Notes: generated by a model from the sequence alone, not told the origin. A DNA stretch of 38,688 bases from an uncultured Candidatus Actinomarina sp. (GCA_902576605.1 CACGVI010000009.1:1-38688), one strand, 5' to 3'. Numbered from the stretch's first letter, positions 1-8,770 are shown. Made by a program: numbers and translations.

Positions 1-725
1 CCTTTTTCTTTATAGCTGTATTAGGTGCATTCATAACTGCTTTTTATATGACTAGAGCAGTTTGCCTTACTTTCTTAGGAGAGTATAGAGGTCACGGGCA
101 TCCACATGAGTCAGATTCCATGATGACAACACCTTTAGTTGTACTTGCTGTATTTGCAGCGGCTTCTGGATGGGTTAATATTCCAGGGGTTTACACAGGC
201 TTTACCAAATGGGTAACTACTCGTAAAAATCCTATTATTGAATATCACCCAGAAAGCTTTGATTTATTTGCACTAGGGCTTGGTTTAACTGCAGGATTGC
301 TTGGAATAGGTCTAGGTTACTATTTATACCAACTTCAAGGAAGTGCTGAGACTGGAGACGATAAAATTAAAATCGAACCAATTTGGAAAGTATTAGAAAA
401 TAAATACTACATTGATGATTTCTATTTCAGATTTATTATTGATCCAATCAAATTAAATATGGCTAAAGCAGTTGATGCATTTAACACAAATGTAATAGAT
501 AGATTTATAAATGGTTTCGGTCAGCTTGCATCATTTATGGGTGCAATAGTTTATAACAATATTGATCAAAAGGGAATTGATAAGGTTTTGAATATGTCTT
601 CCACAGGAACTGATAGCTTTGGTGGAAAAGTTAAGTTACTACAAACAGGTAGAACACAGCAATATTTAATGTTGTTTTTAGGTGGCGTTGTGACGATTAG
701 TTTATTAATTTTGTTTATTATATAG
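1..725 (+). CDS. nuoL: NADH-quinone oxidoreductase subunit L, C-terminal fragment
   Basis: This is the 3' part of a proton-pumping membrane subunit of respiratory complex I. The reading frame is already open at position 3 and has no start inside the window, so the 5' end is cut by the window edge. The visible part begins in a membrane helix ending TAFYMTR, as in NuoL C-terminal regions. It continues with a VNIPG-containing loop, further hydrophobic helices, an amphipathic stretch with YYIDDFY, and a last hydrophobic helix at the very C-terminus. This matches the long lateral helix and final membrane anchor of NuoL. The TAG stop overlaps the Shine-Dalgarno sequence of nuoM, so the two are co-transcribed. 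Identity is supported by the following nuoM and nuoN. Confidence 0.9.
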   Translation, partial: FFFIAVLGAFITAFYMTRAVCLTFLGEYRGHGHPHESDSMMTTPLVVLAVFAAASGWVNIPGVYTGFTKWVTTRKNPIIEYHPESFDLFALGLGLTAGLLGIGLGYYLYQLQGSAETGDDKIKIEPIWKVLENKYYIDDFYFRFIIDPIKLNMAKAVDAFNTNVIDRFINGFGQLASFMGAIVYNNIDQKGIDKVLNMSSTGTDSFGGKVKLLQTGRTQQYLMLFLGGVVTISLLILFII

Positions 726-733
726 GAGGAAAA

Positions 734-2302
734 GTGGAATTATTAACAAACGGTACAGGATTGACGGTAGTAGTTTTTCTGCCTTTAATTAGTGCATTAA
801 TTTTGACCGCAATACCAAAAAGCCAAGAGCTTTTAATTAAAGGCTTCGCATTAGTTTCATCAATAGTCACATTTATTATAAGTGCCTTACTCCTACCTCA
901 GTTTGATTTTTCTAATGCAGACAAATTACAACTCGGTAATAAAATTTCATGGATAAAAAGCATCAACGCAAATTATGAAATTGGGATAGATGGAATATCT
1001 CTTCCTTTATTAATTTTGTCTACATTTATTACAGTTTTAGCAATTATTTATTCAATTGAACATCTACCAGAACCAAAAAGTCCTAAGGGATTTCTTGCAT
1101 TAATTCTAGTTTTAGAGACTGGTATGAATGGCACATTTGTCGCACTTGATTTAATATTGTTTTTCGTATTTTTTGAAATAGTTCTACTTCCAATGTACTT
1201 CATGATCGGAATTTGGGGAGATAAAACTGTAAGAACTGTAGCAGGATTTAAAAATCAAATTGAAACAAGACTATATGCAAGTATTAAGTTTTTTGTTTTT
1301 ACTCTATTTGGTTCCGCATTTATGTTACTTGGCTTTTTAGGGTTGTATTACAGAGGTAATCGAACTTTCAGCATACCTGAATTAATTGAACTCGGAACTA
1401 ATGGTGCATTTACAGGAACATTTGCGATGCTAGTTTTTGCAGTTTTGTTTCTTGGATTTGCGGTTAAAGTACCAATGTGGCCGTTGCATACCTGGCTTCC
1501 AGATGCACACACGGCAGCTCCTACAGTTGGTTCAGTATTGTTAGCAGCTATACTCTTAAAATTAGGATCTTATGGTTTTGTTAGAATCGCAATACCAATA
1601 CTTCCAGAACAAGCAAAAGCCTGGGCTCCTGCGATTGCAATTCTTTCTGCAATAGGGATTATATATGGTTCACTTGCATGTTTAGCTCAAACTGATCTAA
1701 AGAGATTAATCGCATTTTCTTCCGTTGGCCATATGGGTTTTGTAATGTTGGGTATAGCTTCATTAACACCAATTGGTATAAATGCCGCAATGATTGGTAT
1801 GGTCGCGCACGGAGTAATCACTGGCTTATTATTTTTCCTATCAGGCTCTATGGCTCACACATATCACACTCGAGATATGGGAAGGTTAGGTGGAAATATG
1901 AAACTACTCCCAAAGACTGGAGCACTGCTAGGGTTTACTGCAATGGCTTCTTTAGGCCTGCCTGGACTAGCTGGATTTTGGGGAGAGTTTATGGCATTAC
2001 TTGGAGCATTTAATCCACTTGATGGGTTAAATGTTACGGTTTTTCGAGGATCAATGGTCGCTGGCGCTATTGGAACTGTATTAACCGCAGGATATTTGTT
2101 GTGGATGTTGCAAAGAGTTAATCTTGGTGAACCTTCTGATGAATGGAATGAAATGGAGCTTCATGATGCAGATGGCTATGAATTAGCTGCATGGATTCCA
2201 CTGGTAATTCTAACAATTCTTATTGGTGTATTTCCAAAGCTAATATTTGGAGCAACTAATGATGCTGTTGTAAGCCTTCTTTCTAAAGCATTTGGAGGAT
2301 AA
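734..2302 (+). CDS. nuoM: NADH-quinone oxidoreductase subunit M
   Basis: This is a membrane antiporter-like subunit of complex I that couples quinone reduction to proton pumping. The product is 522 aa, a normal NuoM length, with about 14 hydrophobic helices. The family's helix with FFEIVLLPMYF carries the conserved glutamate (E148). The WLPDAHTAAP segment and the conserved lysine in LLKLGSYGF are also present. The start is GTG, placed 4 nt after an AGGAGGA that overlaps the nuoL stop. The stop is followed at once by nuoN. Nothing appears truncated. Confidence 0.97.
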   Translation: MELLTNGTGLTVVVFLPLISALILTAIPKSQELLIKGFALVSSIVTFIISALLLPQFDFSNADKLQLGNKISWIKSINANYEIGIDGISLPLLILSTFITVLAIIYSIEHLPEPKSPKGFLALILVLETGMNGTFVALDLILFFVFFEIVLLPMYFMIGIWGDKTVRTVAGFKNQIETRLYASIKFFVFTLFGSAFMLLGFLGLYYRGNRTFSIPELIELGTNGAFTGTFAMLVFAVLFLGFAVKVPMWPLHTWLPDAHTAAPTVGSVLLAAILLKLGSYGFVRIAIPILPEQAKAWAPAIAILSAIGIIYGSLACLAQTDLKRLIAFSSVGHMGFVMLGIASLTPIGINAAMIGMVAHGVITGLLFFLSGSMAHTYHTRDMGRLGGNMKLLPKTGALLGFTAMASLGLPGLAGFWGEFMALLGAFNPLDGLNVTVFRGSMVAGAIGTVLTAGYLLWMLQRVNLGEPSDEWNEMELHDADGYELAAWIPLVILTILIGVFPKLIFGATNDAVVSLLSKAFGG

Positions 2303-2304
2303 AA

Positions 2305-3783
2305 ATTACTATAAACTACTTTGCAATTTCAACTGAGTTAATAGTTATATTCACTATTGTTGGAACTTTAATATTAGATTTAATTCTTCCAAGAAAATCA
2401 AAATATTATGTTGCAGCTTTTGCTCTTTTTGGGACATTAGCATCTTTAGCACCCTTAGTAATTCAGTGGGCTACTTACTCAGATCCAATTTATACTTTTG
2501 GCAACAGCTTTGTAGTAGATAAATTTTCAATCATTCTTAAAGGTCTGTTTATACTCATCACTTACTTAACATTTTTACTTTCAATAAACTTTATAGAAAG
2601 TGATAAGTTTTATCAAGGGGAGTATTATTACCTTCTCCTCAGCTCTCTACTTGGCGCTTTAGTAGTAAGTTCTTCCAGGGACCTACTCACAATATTTATT
2701 GGAATTGAGTTAGCATCAACGCCAATGTTTTTATTATCTGGTTGGAAAAAGGGAGACAGAAAATCTAATGAAGGTGCGATTAAATTCTTCTTACTAGGAG
2801 TTCTCTCGGCTTCTCTAATATTGTATGGATTCTCATTAATTTATGGATTAACAGGTCAATTAGTTTTTGCAGATATATCTACCTATATACTTGCAAACTC
2901 ATTAGGTTCTTCACCTGTACTTTTATTGAGTGCTATTTTAGTTATTTCAGGAATTGGATTTAAAATATCTGTCGTTCCCTTTCACTCATGGGCTCCAGAC
3001 ACTTATGAAGGGGCACCTTTGCCAATAACCGCATATCTTTCAGTTAGCTCCAAAGCTACAGGCTTTGTTGCACTGATTGTACTTTTGACGAAGGTGTTTG
3101 AAAGTTCTGGGCAAAGTTGGGGCGTAATTTTAGCAATTGTTTCAGGTGCAACAATGACTTTAGGAAATTTAGTAGCATTGCAGCAAACAAACCCAGTAAG
3201 GTTACTGGCATATTCTTCAATATCTCAGGCGGGATTTATTATCGCACCACTCGCTGTATCTGGAATAACTGGTAATTATCAAGATGGTATTTTTGCAAGT
3301 GTCACTTATTTAATTATTTATGCCTTTATGAATATAGGGGCCTTTTTATCAGTACATCTTTTTACGAACTTTACGAAATCAGATAATTTTTATGAATGGG
3401 GAGGTATTGCGAAACACTCACCTCTTGCGGCAGTTTTAACAACTGTTTTCTTTTTCTCTTTGGCAGGCATACCTCCGCTTGGAGGTTGGTTTGCTAAGTT
3501 TGTGGTCTTTAGAAGTCTTTTGAGTACTGGGGAAATAATCGGTATTTCTCTCGCTATAGTAGGTGCGATAAATGCAGTTATTGCACTTGTTTACTACGCA
3601 AGAATATCAAAAGTTATATGGATGGATGAACTAAGAAATCCTGAAGAAGAAAAATCATTTGAATTTCAAAGTCCTCTTAAAGTTGTAGGAGCTCTTACAG
3701 TTCTCATAACATTTGTTGCAGGTATTTTTCCTGGGATATTCAGTTACCTTGGTGAAGTCTCTTCGATTTTTTTTGGTAATTAA
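2305..3783 (+). CDS. nuoN: NADH-quinone oxidoreductase subunit N, probable ATT start
   Basis: This is the third antiporter-like membrane subunit of complex I. The first ATG in frame is at 2725, which would leave only 352 aa and remove several helices. The same frame is open upstream to a stop at 2284-2286 and encodes hydrophobic helices typical of a NuoN N-terminus. There is no ATG, GTG or TTG before the first helix. A GGAGG at 2294-2298, inside the nuoM 3' end, sits 6 nt before an ATT at 2305. This gives a 492-aa product beginning (M)TINYFAIS, a normal NuoN length. Conserved motifs include ELASTPMFLLSGWKKG and PFHSWAPDTYEGAP. The ATT start is inferred from length and ribosome-binding-site spacing. 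ATA at 2311 is the less likely alternative. Confidence 0.9.
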   Translation: MTINYFAISTELIVIFTIVGTLILDLILPRKSKYYVAAFALFGTLASLAPLVIQWATYSDPIYTFGNSFVVDKFSIILKGLFILITYLTFLLSINFIESDKFYQGEYYYLLLSSLLGALVVSSSRDLLTIFIGIELASTPMFLLSGWKKGDRKSNEGAIKFFLLGVLSASLILYGFSLIYGLTGQLVFADISTYILANSLGSSPVLLLSAILVISGIGFKISVVPFHSWAPDTYEGAPLPITAYLSVSSKATGFVALIVLLTKVFESSGQSWGVILAIVSGATMTLGNLVALQQTNPVRLLAYSSISQAGFIIAPLAVSGITGNYQDGIFASVTYLIIYAFMNIGAFLSVHLFTNFTKSDNFYEWGGIAKHSPLAAVLTTVFFFSLAGIPPLGGWFAKFVVFRSLLSTGEIIGISLAIVGAINAVIALVYYARISKVIWMDELRNPEEEKSFEFQSPLKVVGALTVLITFVAGIFPGIFSYLGEVSSIFFGN

Positions 3784-3786
3784 AAC

Positions 3787-4803
3787 TTGGAATTCAAAGA
3801 ATTTAATAACTATCTTCTAAAAAAATATAATACCAACAAAATATTTTTTGATGAGTATATGGAGGAAGCTCTTTATTCAAAATATGGTTTTTTTAATAAT
3901 GAAAAAGTTAGATCAAAGAAAAGTGGAGATTTTCTAACTTCTCCAGAAGTTTCTGAATATTTTGGAAAAATTATTAATAAATGGATTCAAAAAAATAATT
4001 TAGATTTAAATATTACTGAATTTGGTTCTGGAACAGGATCACTTATTGAACAAATTGACACTAAAAATAAATTTGCTGTTGAAATATCTTCGACAGCTAG
4101 AGCAGAGTTAAGTCAAAAAAATGTCCAAAATGTTTCAAGCCTTGATGAGCTTACTTATAAAAATAGTGATTTGGTTTTTGGAAATGAAGTTTTAGACAAC
4201 ATCCCTTGTTCAATTGCAATATATAAAGATGGTAAATGGCAGGAAAAAATAGTTAGCTTTAATGATGGAATCTTTTTATATGATTTTGTTGACGCAAGAA
4301 CAAAGATTGTTGAGTGGATTGAATGGAACCGTATAAAGGCTGATGAAAATATAGACGTGGAAATTCAAACAAATATTGATATATTTTTAGAAAAAATAAT
4401 CAATAAATTAAATCCAAAAAATATTCTTTTTTTTGATTATGGTTATGAACAAAAGGATAGAAGTAAAAGAAAGTACAGGTCATTACTTAGGACTTATAAA
4501 GACCACCACCTTTCTGTTGATCCAATATTAGAACCGGGAAATGTAGATATTACTTATGATATTAATTTTTCTGCAGTAATGAGAAAACTAAAAACCCTGG
4601 GCTATGAATCAATATTGTCACTACAGAGAGATTTTTTAATCACTAATGGTTTTGATGAGTATTTTGATAATTTGCAAAACAAACTTTTATTATCTGAAGG
4701 TATAGAAAATTTAAAAATTAATAGTCAACTGTCCGGGCTTAAGGCTCTTATTGACTCAAACGGACTTGGAGGTTTTTATTGTTTGGAAGCAAAAAAAATA
4801 TAA
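3787..4803 (+). CDS. MidA/NDUFAF7-family SAM-dependent methyltransferase
   Basis: This is a class I methyltransferase of the MidA family (DUF185, COG1565). Eukaryotic NDUFAF7 (MidA) dimethylates an arginine of the 49-kDa subunit (NuoD homologue) during complex I assembly. Visible motifs are the N-terminal hallmark GDFLTSPEVSEYFG (about residues 47-60), the SAM loop EFGSGTGSL (78-86), GNEVLDNIP (132-140), and the C-terminal family signature around HHLSVDPILEPGNVDIT. The start is TTG, 3 nt after the nuoN stop. Length is 338 aa. Its position as the apparent last gene of the nuo operon supports a role in complex I maturation, which remains inference. Base composition is even more AT-rich than in its neighbours. 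Confidence 0.87.
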   Translation: MEFKEFNNYLLKKYNTNKIFFDEYMEEALYSKYGFFNNEKVRSKKSGDFLTSPEVSEYFGKIINKWIQKNNLDLNITEFGSGTGSLIEQIDTKNKFAVEISSTARAELSQKNVQNVSSLDELTYKNSDLVFGNEVLDNIPCSIAIYKDGKWQEKIVSFNDGIFLYDFVDARTKIVEWIEWNRIKADENIDVEIQTNIDIFLEKIINKLNPKNILFFDYGYEQKDRSKRKYRSLLRTYKDHHLSVDPILEPGNVDITYDINFSAVMRKLKTLGYESILSLQRDFLITNGFDEYFDNLQNKLLLSEGIENLKINSQLSGLKALIDSNGLGGFYCLEAKKI

Positions 4804-4815
4804 TTATTACAAATT

Positions 4816-4821
4816 TATAAT
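4816..4821 (+). promoter_or_regulatory. Candidate -10 box for leaderless htpX
   Basis: A perfect TATAAT lies 6 nt before the htpX ATG, which places the predicted transcription start at or next to the A of the start codon. No Shine-Dalgarno sequence is visible between methyltransferase stop and ATG. Leaderless transcripts with this geometry are common in Actinobacteria. No convincing -35 box was seen, and the region is AT-rich, so chance occurrence is possible. Confidence 0.4.
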
Positions 4822-4827
4822 TAAATT

Positions 4828-5664
4828 ATGAACTTTGTAAAAACTACACTATTACTGACATTAATGACTTTGGTTGTCTTATTTTCGGCGACTGCATTAG
4901 GATTTGATGTAATTTCTGCACTCTTTTTTGCTGTAATTTTTAATTTTTTTATATACTTTTTTTCTGGTAATTTAGCTATTAAATCAACAAGAGCTCAACT
5001 AATAAAAGATGGAGAATTCGAAGAAGTTACCCAAATAATATCCCACCTTATACAAAAAGAAAAAATGCCAATGCCGGAGTTATATGTAATTAACAGTGAT
5101 CAACCAAATGCTTTTGCAACTGGCAGAAATCCAAAAAATGCAAAAGTTGCAGTAACAACTGGCATCTTAAAGCTTTTGAATAGAGATGAATTAGAAGGAG
5201 TCCTTGCACATGAATTATCACATATTAAAAACAGAGACATTCTAGTTTCAAGTATTGCAGCAATGTTGGCCGCTGCTATTTCCTTTATGTCCAGAATGGT
5301 ATTTTGGGGTGGTGGTAACAGGAACAGAAATACACATCCAGCAATAATAATTATCGCAATGATTGCTGCACCAATAGCTTCATTAATTATTAGGATGGCA
5401 ATTTCTAGAACAAGGGAATTTGGTGCAGACAAAACTGGTGCAGAGATTTCTGGCAATCCTTTAGCATTAGCATCTGCTTTAGAAAAAATTGAAAGGTATG
5501 CAAAAGTTCCAATGGATGTAAATCCAGCTATCAGTCAATTATTTATCTCAGATCCACTTAAGGCATTTTCCGGAAATAGTTTTAGCAAATTATTTTCTAC
5601 CCATCCTCCTACAGCTGAAAGAGTAAGAAGATTGAGGCAGCGCCAAAGTGGTATTAGGTATTAA
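4828..5664 (+). CDS. htpX: HtpX-family membrane zinc metalloprotease
   Basis: This is an M48-family integral membrane protease that degrades damaged or misfolded membrane proteins, with the catalytic domain facing the cytoplasm. Two N-terminal hydrophobic helices (about 5-25 and 28-46) are followed by the zinc motif HELSH at 128-132. Two further hydrophobic segments lie at about 138-160 and 170-190. The third zinc ligand is expected at E197 in TREFGAD. The length of 278 aa is normal for the family. The ATG has no Shine-Dalgarno but a TATAAT 6 nt upstream. The 3' end overlaps the next gene by 17 nt. Confidence 0.93.
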   Translation: MNFVKTTLLLTLMTLVVLFSATALGFDVISALFFAVIFNFFIYFFSGNLAIKSTRAQLIKDGEFEEVTQIISHLIQKEKMPMPELYVINSDQPNAFATGRNPKNAKVAVTTGILKLLNRDELEGVLAHELSHIKNRDILVSSIAAMLAAAISFMSRMVFWGGGNRNRNTHPAIIIIAMIAAPIASLIIRMAISRTREFGADKTGAEISGNPLALASALEKIERYAKVPMDVNPAISQLFISDPLKAFSGNSFSKLFSTHPPTAERVRRLRQRQSGIRY

Positions 5665-5998
5665 CAATACACCTTCAATAGAACCAGAAAATCTTGAAGA
5701 CTTACTTCAAGAGGGCTATCAATTGATCGATGTAAGAGAACAGGATGAATGGGACGCTGGCCACCACAAACATGCAAGCCACCTACCAATGGGAGAGGTT
5801 GTAGAAAAGATTGACAATTTTAACAATAATAAAAAATATATTTTCGTATGTCGTTCAGGAGCCAGATCTGAAAGGGTGACCAATTTTATGATTTCTAAGA
5901 ATGTTGAATCATACAATTTAACAGGCGGCATGAAGCAGCTTAAAAATTTTACTGATGAAATTTATAATTTAGAGGGTAATTCTGGACAAATCATCTAA
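5648..5998 (+). CDS. Single-domain rhodanese-like protein
   Basis: This is a small sulfurtransferase-like protein of 116 aa with one rhodanese domain. Characteristic elements are LIDVREQDEWDAGH (about 26-39), HLPMGE, and the active-site loop VCRSGARS with catalytic cysteine C68. The C-terminal motif LTGGMKQL is also typical. Such proteins carry persulfide sulfur, but the substrate cannot be read from sequence. The assigned GTG start lies inside htpX, giving a 17-nt overlap and implying co-transcription. The domain starts near residue 11, so a slightly later non-canonical start is possible. Confidence 0.85.
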   Translation: MVLGINNTPSIEPENLEDLLQEGYQLIDVREQDEWDAGHHKHASHLPMGEVVEKIDNFNNNKKYIFVCRSGARSERVTNFMISKNVESYNLTGGMKQLKNFTDEIYNLEGNSGQII

Positions 5999-6007
5999 AA
6001 TTTATTT

Positions 6008-6964
6008 GTGATAATTTGTATTGGAAATGCACTTGTTGATTCATTAACTCAAATAGAAGAATCTAAAATTGATGAGTTGAAATTAAACAAAGCTCGGATG
6101 ACTCTTGTTGACAAAGATCGTTCGAATTTTCTTCTGGAAAATATGAAGGATCCAATATATGAAGCTGGCGGTTCTGCAGCAAACACTGCATATTGGATTT
6201 CTCAATTAGGCGGAGATGTCGGGTTTATAGGAAAAATATCAAATGACGATTTAGGCAAACAATTTCAAACAAGTCTCAAGGTTTCAGGTTTAAGGGATTT
6301 TACTGTTTACGAGACAGACGATAATCAAACTGGATTATGCGCAATCTTTATTACACCCGATGGCGAACGAACAATGAATACATATTTAGGCGCTGGCGAG
6401 CATCTTTCAGTTGAAGATTTAAATGAGAGTTCAATTAGAGATGCAGAAATTTTATATATGGAAGGGTACTTGTGGGACAAGCCCTCAAGCAAAGAAGCTT
6501 TTCTTCATGCAGCAAAATTAAATAAAGAATCGGGAGGGTTGAATGCTATAAGTTTATCCGATGTTTTTTGTGTAGACATGCATAGAGAGAGTTTTATAGA
6601 CTTTATTAAGAGTGATATAAATTTTGTATTTTGTAATGAAGATGAATTAAATGCACTTTTTCAGACAGGAATTACAACTGAAGCAATTAAATATTTTGAT
6701 AGAGAATTTCCTAATACCCAGCAATTAATTTGCACTCTTGGAGCAGATGGCGTTCTGATTCTGGATGAAGGAAAACAATATAACTTTAACTCAACAGAAG
6801 CCAACGTAATAGATAAAACTGGCGCAGGTGATTTTTTTGCTGCTGGATATCTTTTCGGACTCCAAAAAGGATTAACGATAAATGAATCTGCAGACATTGC
6901 TAATAAAAGTGCTGCGCATGTTATCAGTGAAATTGGGGTAAGACCTAAAAATAAATTTGTTTAA
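6008..6964 (+). CDS. PfkB-family sugar or nucleoside kinase (adenosine-kinase-like)
   Basis: This is a ribokinase-fold kinase of 318 aa that transfers phosphate from ATP to a sugar or nucleoside hydroxyl. The N-terminal substrate region has EAGGSAANTA (52-61). The C-terminal PfkB signature is DKTGAGDFFAAG with catalytic base D275. The segment GERTMNTYLGA (119-129) resembles the adenosine-kinase-like subgroup in bacteria, so adenosine or a ribosyl compound is a plausible substrate, but this is not settled. The start is GTG, 9 nt after the rhodanese stop, probably in the same transcript. Its stop overlaps the stop of the convergent minus-strand gene by 4 nt. Confidence 0.85.
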   Translation: MIICIGNALVDSLTQIEESKIDELKLNKARMTLVDKDRSNFLLENMKDPIYEAGGSAANTAYWISQLGGDVGFIGKISNDDLGKQFQTSLKVSGLRDFTVYETDDNQTGLCAIFITPDGERTMNTYLGAGEHLSVEDLNESSIRDAEILYMEGYLWDKPSSKEAFLHAAKLNKESGGLNAISLSDVFCVDMHRESFIDFIKSDINFVFCNEDELNALFQTGITTEAIKYFDREFPNTQQLICTLGADGVLILDEGKQYNFNSTEANVIDKTGAGDFFAAGYLFGLQKGLTINESADIANKSAAHVISEIGVRPKNKFV

Positions 6965-7731
6965 TTAGTCCAACCTATTAAATTTTGTATTTCTCTTTCT
7001 TCATTATCAAAAACTTTCAAATTTACTTCTGAAAATTCAATTTTTCCCGATTTGGATTTCTTATTTTTGGAAAAAATTATAAAATTTTCCTCCGAGTCTA
7101 ATGCTGCAATATAGTCACCGTTTGGAGACCAATGTAGAGACTTAAAGTAATAGTTAGTAGGTGCTTTCGATTTGAAGACTTCTATGTTCTCCATTCTATT
7201 TGTATAGTAAACTCCAATTACCCTTGAGCTATAATCAGAAGTGTCCCATGGATCATTTAACTTTTCACCATATACATTGATCCTATTTCTGTCTTCAGAG
7301 TAAAAATTTGGTTGTTGTATCTTATCAACTATTTTTTTTGTCTCTATATTTATTACTAGCCCCATTTCGTCACCTGATGATTCATCCCAGTATCTGAGTA
7401 AGATATTTTCGTCTTCAAAAATTTCAGTATCGTAAAAGTAAATATCATATGTCATTTCGTAAAGGTCGCTACTACAAATTATTTTTTCTTCTTTAAATGA
7501 ATTAGCTTCAAAGTCAATTGATAAAATACATTGGTCCATAATATCTGGCGCTGGAGGAATTAAATTTTGACTTTGAACCTGAACATGGTAAATTAATTTT
7601 CCTTTGAGTCCTTCTTCATTCTTTAAGATTTCATATTCAGGCAAAGGCACGACTCCAAATATAGCAACAATGATTGTAGTTATGAGAAGTATTGCTAGTG
7701 ATAAGAATAAAGGAGTATTTCTTTGCTTCAT
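6961..7731 (-). CDS. Membrane-anchored protein of unknown function
   Basis: I do not recognise this 256-aa protein. It has one N-terminal hydrophobic segment (about residues 9-30) preceded by a basic MKQR start, which suggests a signal anchor with the rest outside the membrane. The remainder is polar and rich in acidic residues and aromatics. Near the C-terminus, HWSPNGDYIAALDSEENF resembles one blade of a WD40/TolB-type beta-propeller. That could indicate a degenerate propeller but is weak evidence. It lies 7 nt downstream of the DUF2157-like gene on the same strand, so the pair is probably one operon. Confidence 0.65.
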   Translation of the reverse strand: MKQRNTPLFLSLAILLITTIIVAIFGVVPLPEYEILKNEEGLKGKLIYHVQVQSQNLIPPAPDIMDQCILSIDFEANSFKEEKIICSSDLYEMTYDIYFYDTEIFEDENILLRYWDESSGDEMGLVINIETKKIVDKIQQPNFYSEDRNRINVYGEKLNDPWDTSDYSSRVIGVYYTNRMENIEVFKSKAPTNYYFKSLHWSPNGDYIAALDSEENFIIFSKNKKSKSGKIEFSEVNLKVFDNEEREIQNLIGWTN

Positions 7732-7738
7732 GTTTTTT

Positions 7739-8725
7739 TTATTCTGTATCAGTAGATATAATATTTCCTCTTATTGAATTTAAATATAAACCTACTACTA
7801 CAAGTACTCCTCCCACTAAGAAAAGAATTAAAGGTGGCCATATGTTATCTGGCAATATTTCAGTTATCAACCTTGGAAGGTTTATAACTAGACCCAAACC
7901 ACCAATAAAAAATATTACTTGTTCAGAGAGCTGAATACTTGCCCAAACATAAAATATTGATCCCAAGATTAAAATTAAAATACTAATTATTTCAATTTGA
8001 ATGAGGTCTTCTATCAAAATTATTGTTCCTATAGAAACGGTAGATACTGATAGAAAATAACCCAACCAGCTTGGTTTAAGAAGTGTTGAGTAAGTATTTA
8101 TACCCCAAATGCTTCCAATAGCAATTAGAAAAAGCCCAACAGCCCAAGGTTCGATATTTGGAAATAATAAATTCCCAATAGCACCCAGATGAAAACATAT
8201 ACAATAAAATAATGCTGCATGTTGAAAAATTAATTTTGTTCTTAAAAATAAATAAATTGCGTAAAGTAAAACAAAAAACGAAACAAGAACAAAGGATATC
8301 TCTTCACTAAAATTTACTATCTCTGTTTCTTGGAGAATATTTATAGAAAAAGTTACCGAGGCCCCAAATGAAATATTTGAAATCAAGAAGAGAAAGGAGC
8401 TAACTCTTTCTGTTGATTTAAAAATGAATAGTTTTTCGTCTTCTAAGTTTTCGCTATAAGTGGCTGCATAAAATAAGAAGTAAGTAGTTGCTACTAAAAG
8501 TCCTAGTTGTGCCCAATATGCAAGATTCATCCACAATAGAGGTATCGTTCCAAGAAGACCAGATAAAAGAAATAAACCCCCAATTAAAGTTATTGCTCTT
8601 GCAATTTTAGATTTTTGATTTGGATTTGATTCTTGTTCAAACTTTACTATTTCTTCATAAGAAGCTTGAGTAATTAGACCATTTTCGAGCCATCTATTTA
8701 AAAATTCTCTTACCTTTTTGTCCAT
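7739..8725 (-). CDS. DUF2157-like multi-pass membrane protein
   Basis: The 328-aa product opens with a charged cytoplasmic segment of about 45 residues, MDKKVREFLNRWLENGLIT. Such an opening, with a short helix-turn and the words 'W...G.I....Y', is typical of DUF2157 membrane proteins. It is followed by about eight to ten hydrophobic helices, starting with LIGGLFLLSGLLGTIPLLWM. No catalytic motif is visible and the function of the family is unknown. The ATG is at 8725. It is divergent from the tRNA cluster and heads a two-gene minus-strand operon. The family call rests on the N-terminal pattern and topology only. Confidence 0.7.
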   Translation of the reverse strand: MDKKVREFLNRWLENGLITQASYEEIVKFEQESNPNQKSKIARAITLIGGLFLLSGLLGTIPLLWMNLAYWAQLGLLVATTYFLFYAATYSENLEDEKLFIFKSTERVSSFLFLISNISFGASVTFSINILQETEIVNFSEEISFVLVSFFVLLYAIYLFLRTKLIFQHAALFYCICFHLGAIGNLLFPNIEPWAVGLFLIAIGSIWGINTYSTLLKPSWLGYFLSVSTVSIGTIILIEDLIQIEIISILILILGSIFYVWASIQLSEQVIFFIGGLGLVINLPRLITEILPDNIWPPLILFLVGGVLVVVGLYLNSIRGNIISTDTE

Positions 8726-8770
8726 AAAACAATCCTAATCTATTAAAAATTCATCTCACTAATTTTTATT

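Noticed and set aside
2725-3783. Short nuoN from ATG 2725
   Set aside because: It would delete several conserved membrane helices that are encoded in the same open frame upstream and preceded by a good ribosome site.
5100-5456. Minus-strand open frame opposite htpX
   Set aside because: Shadow of the htpX coding sequence; hydrophobic by complementarity and without its own signals.
7692-7934. Plus-strand open frame of 80 codons
   Set aside because: It lies opposite the two minus-strand genes and has no ribosome site or recognisable features.
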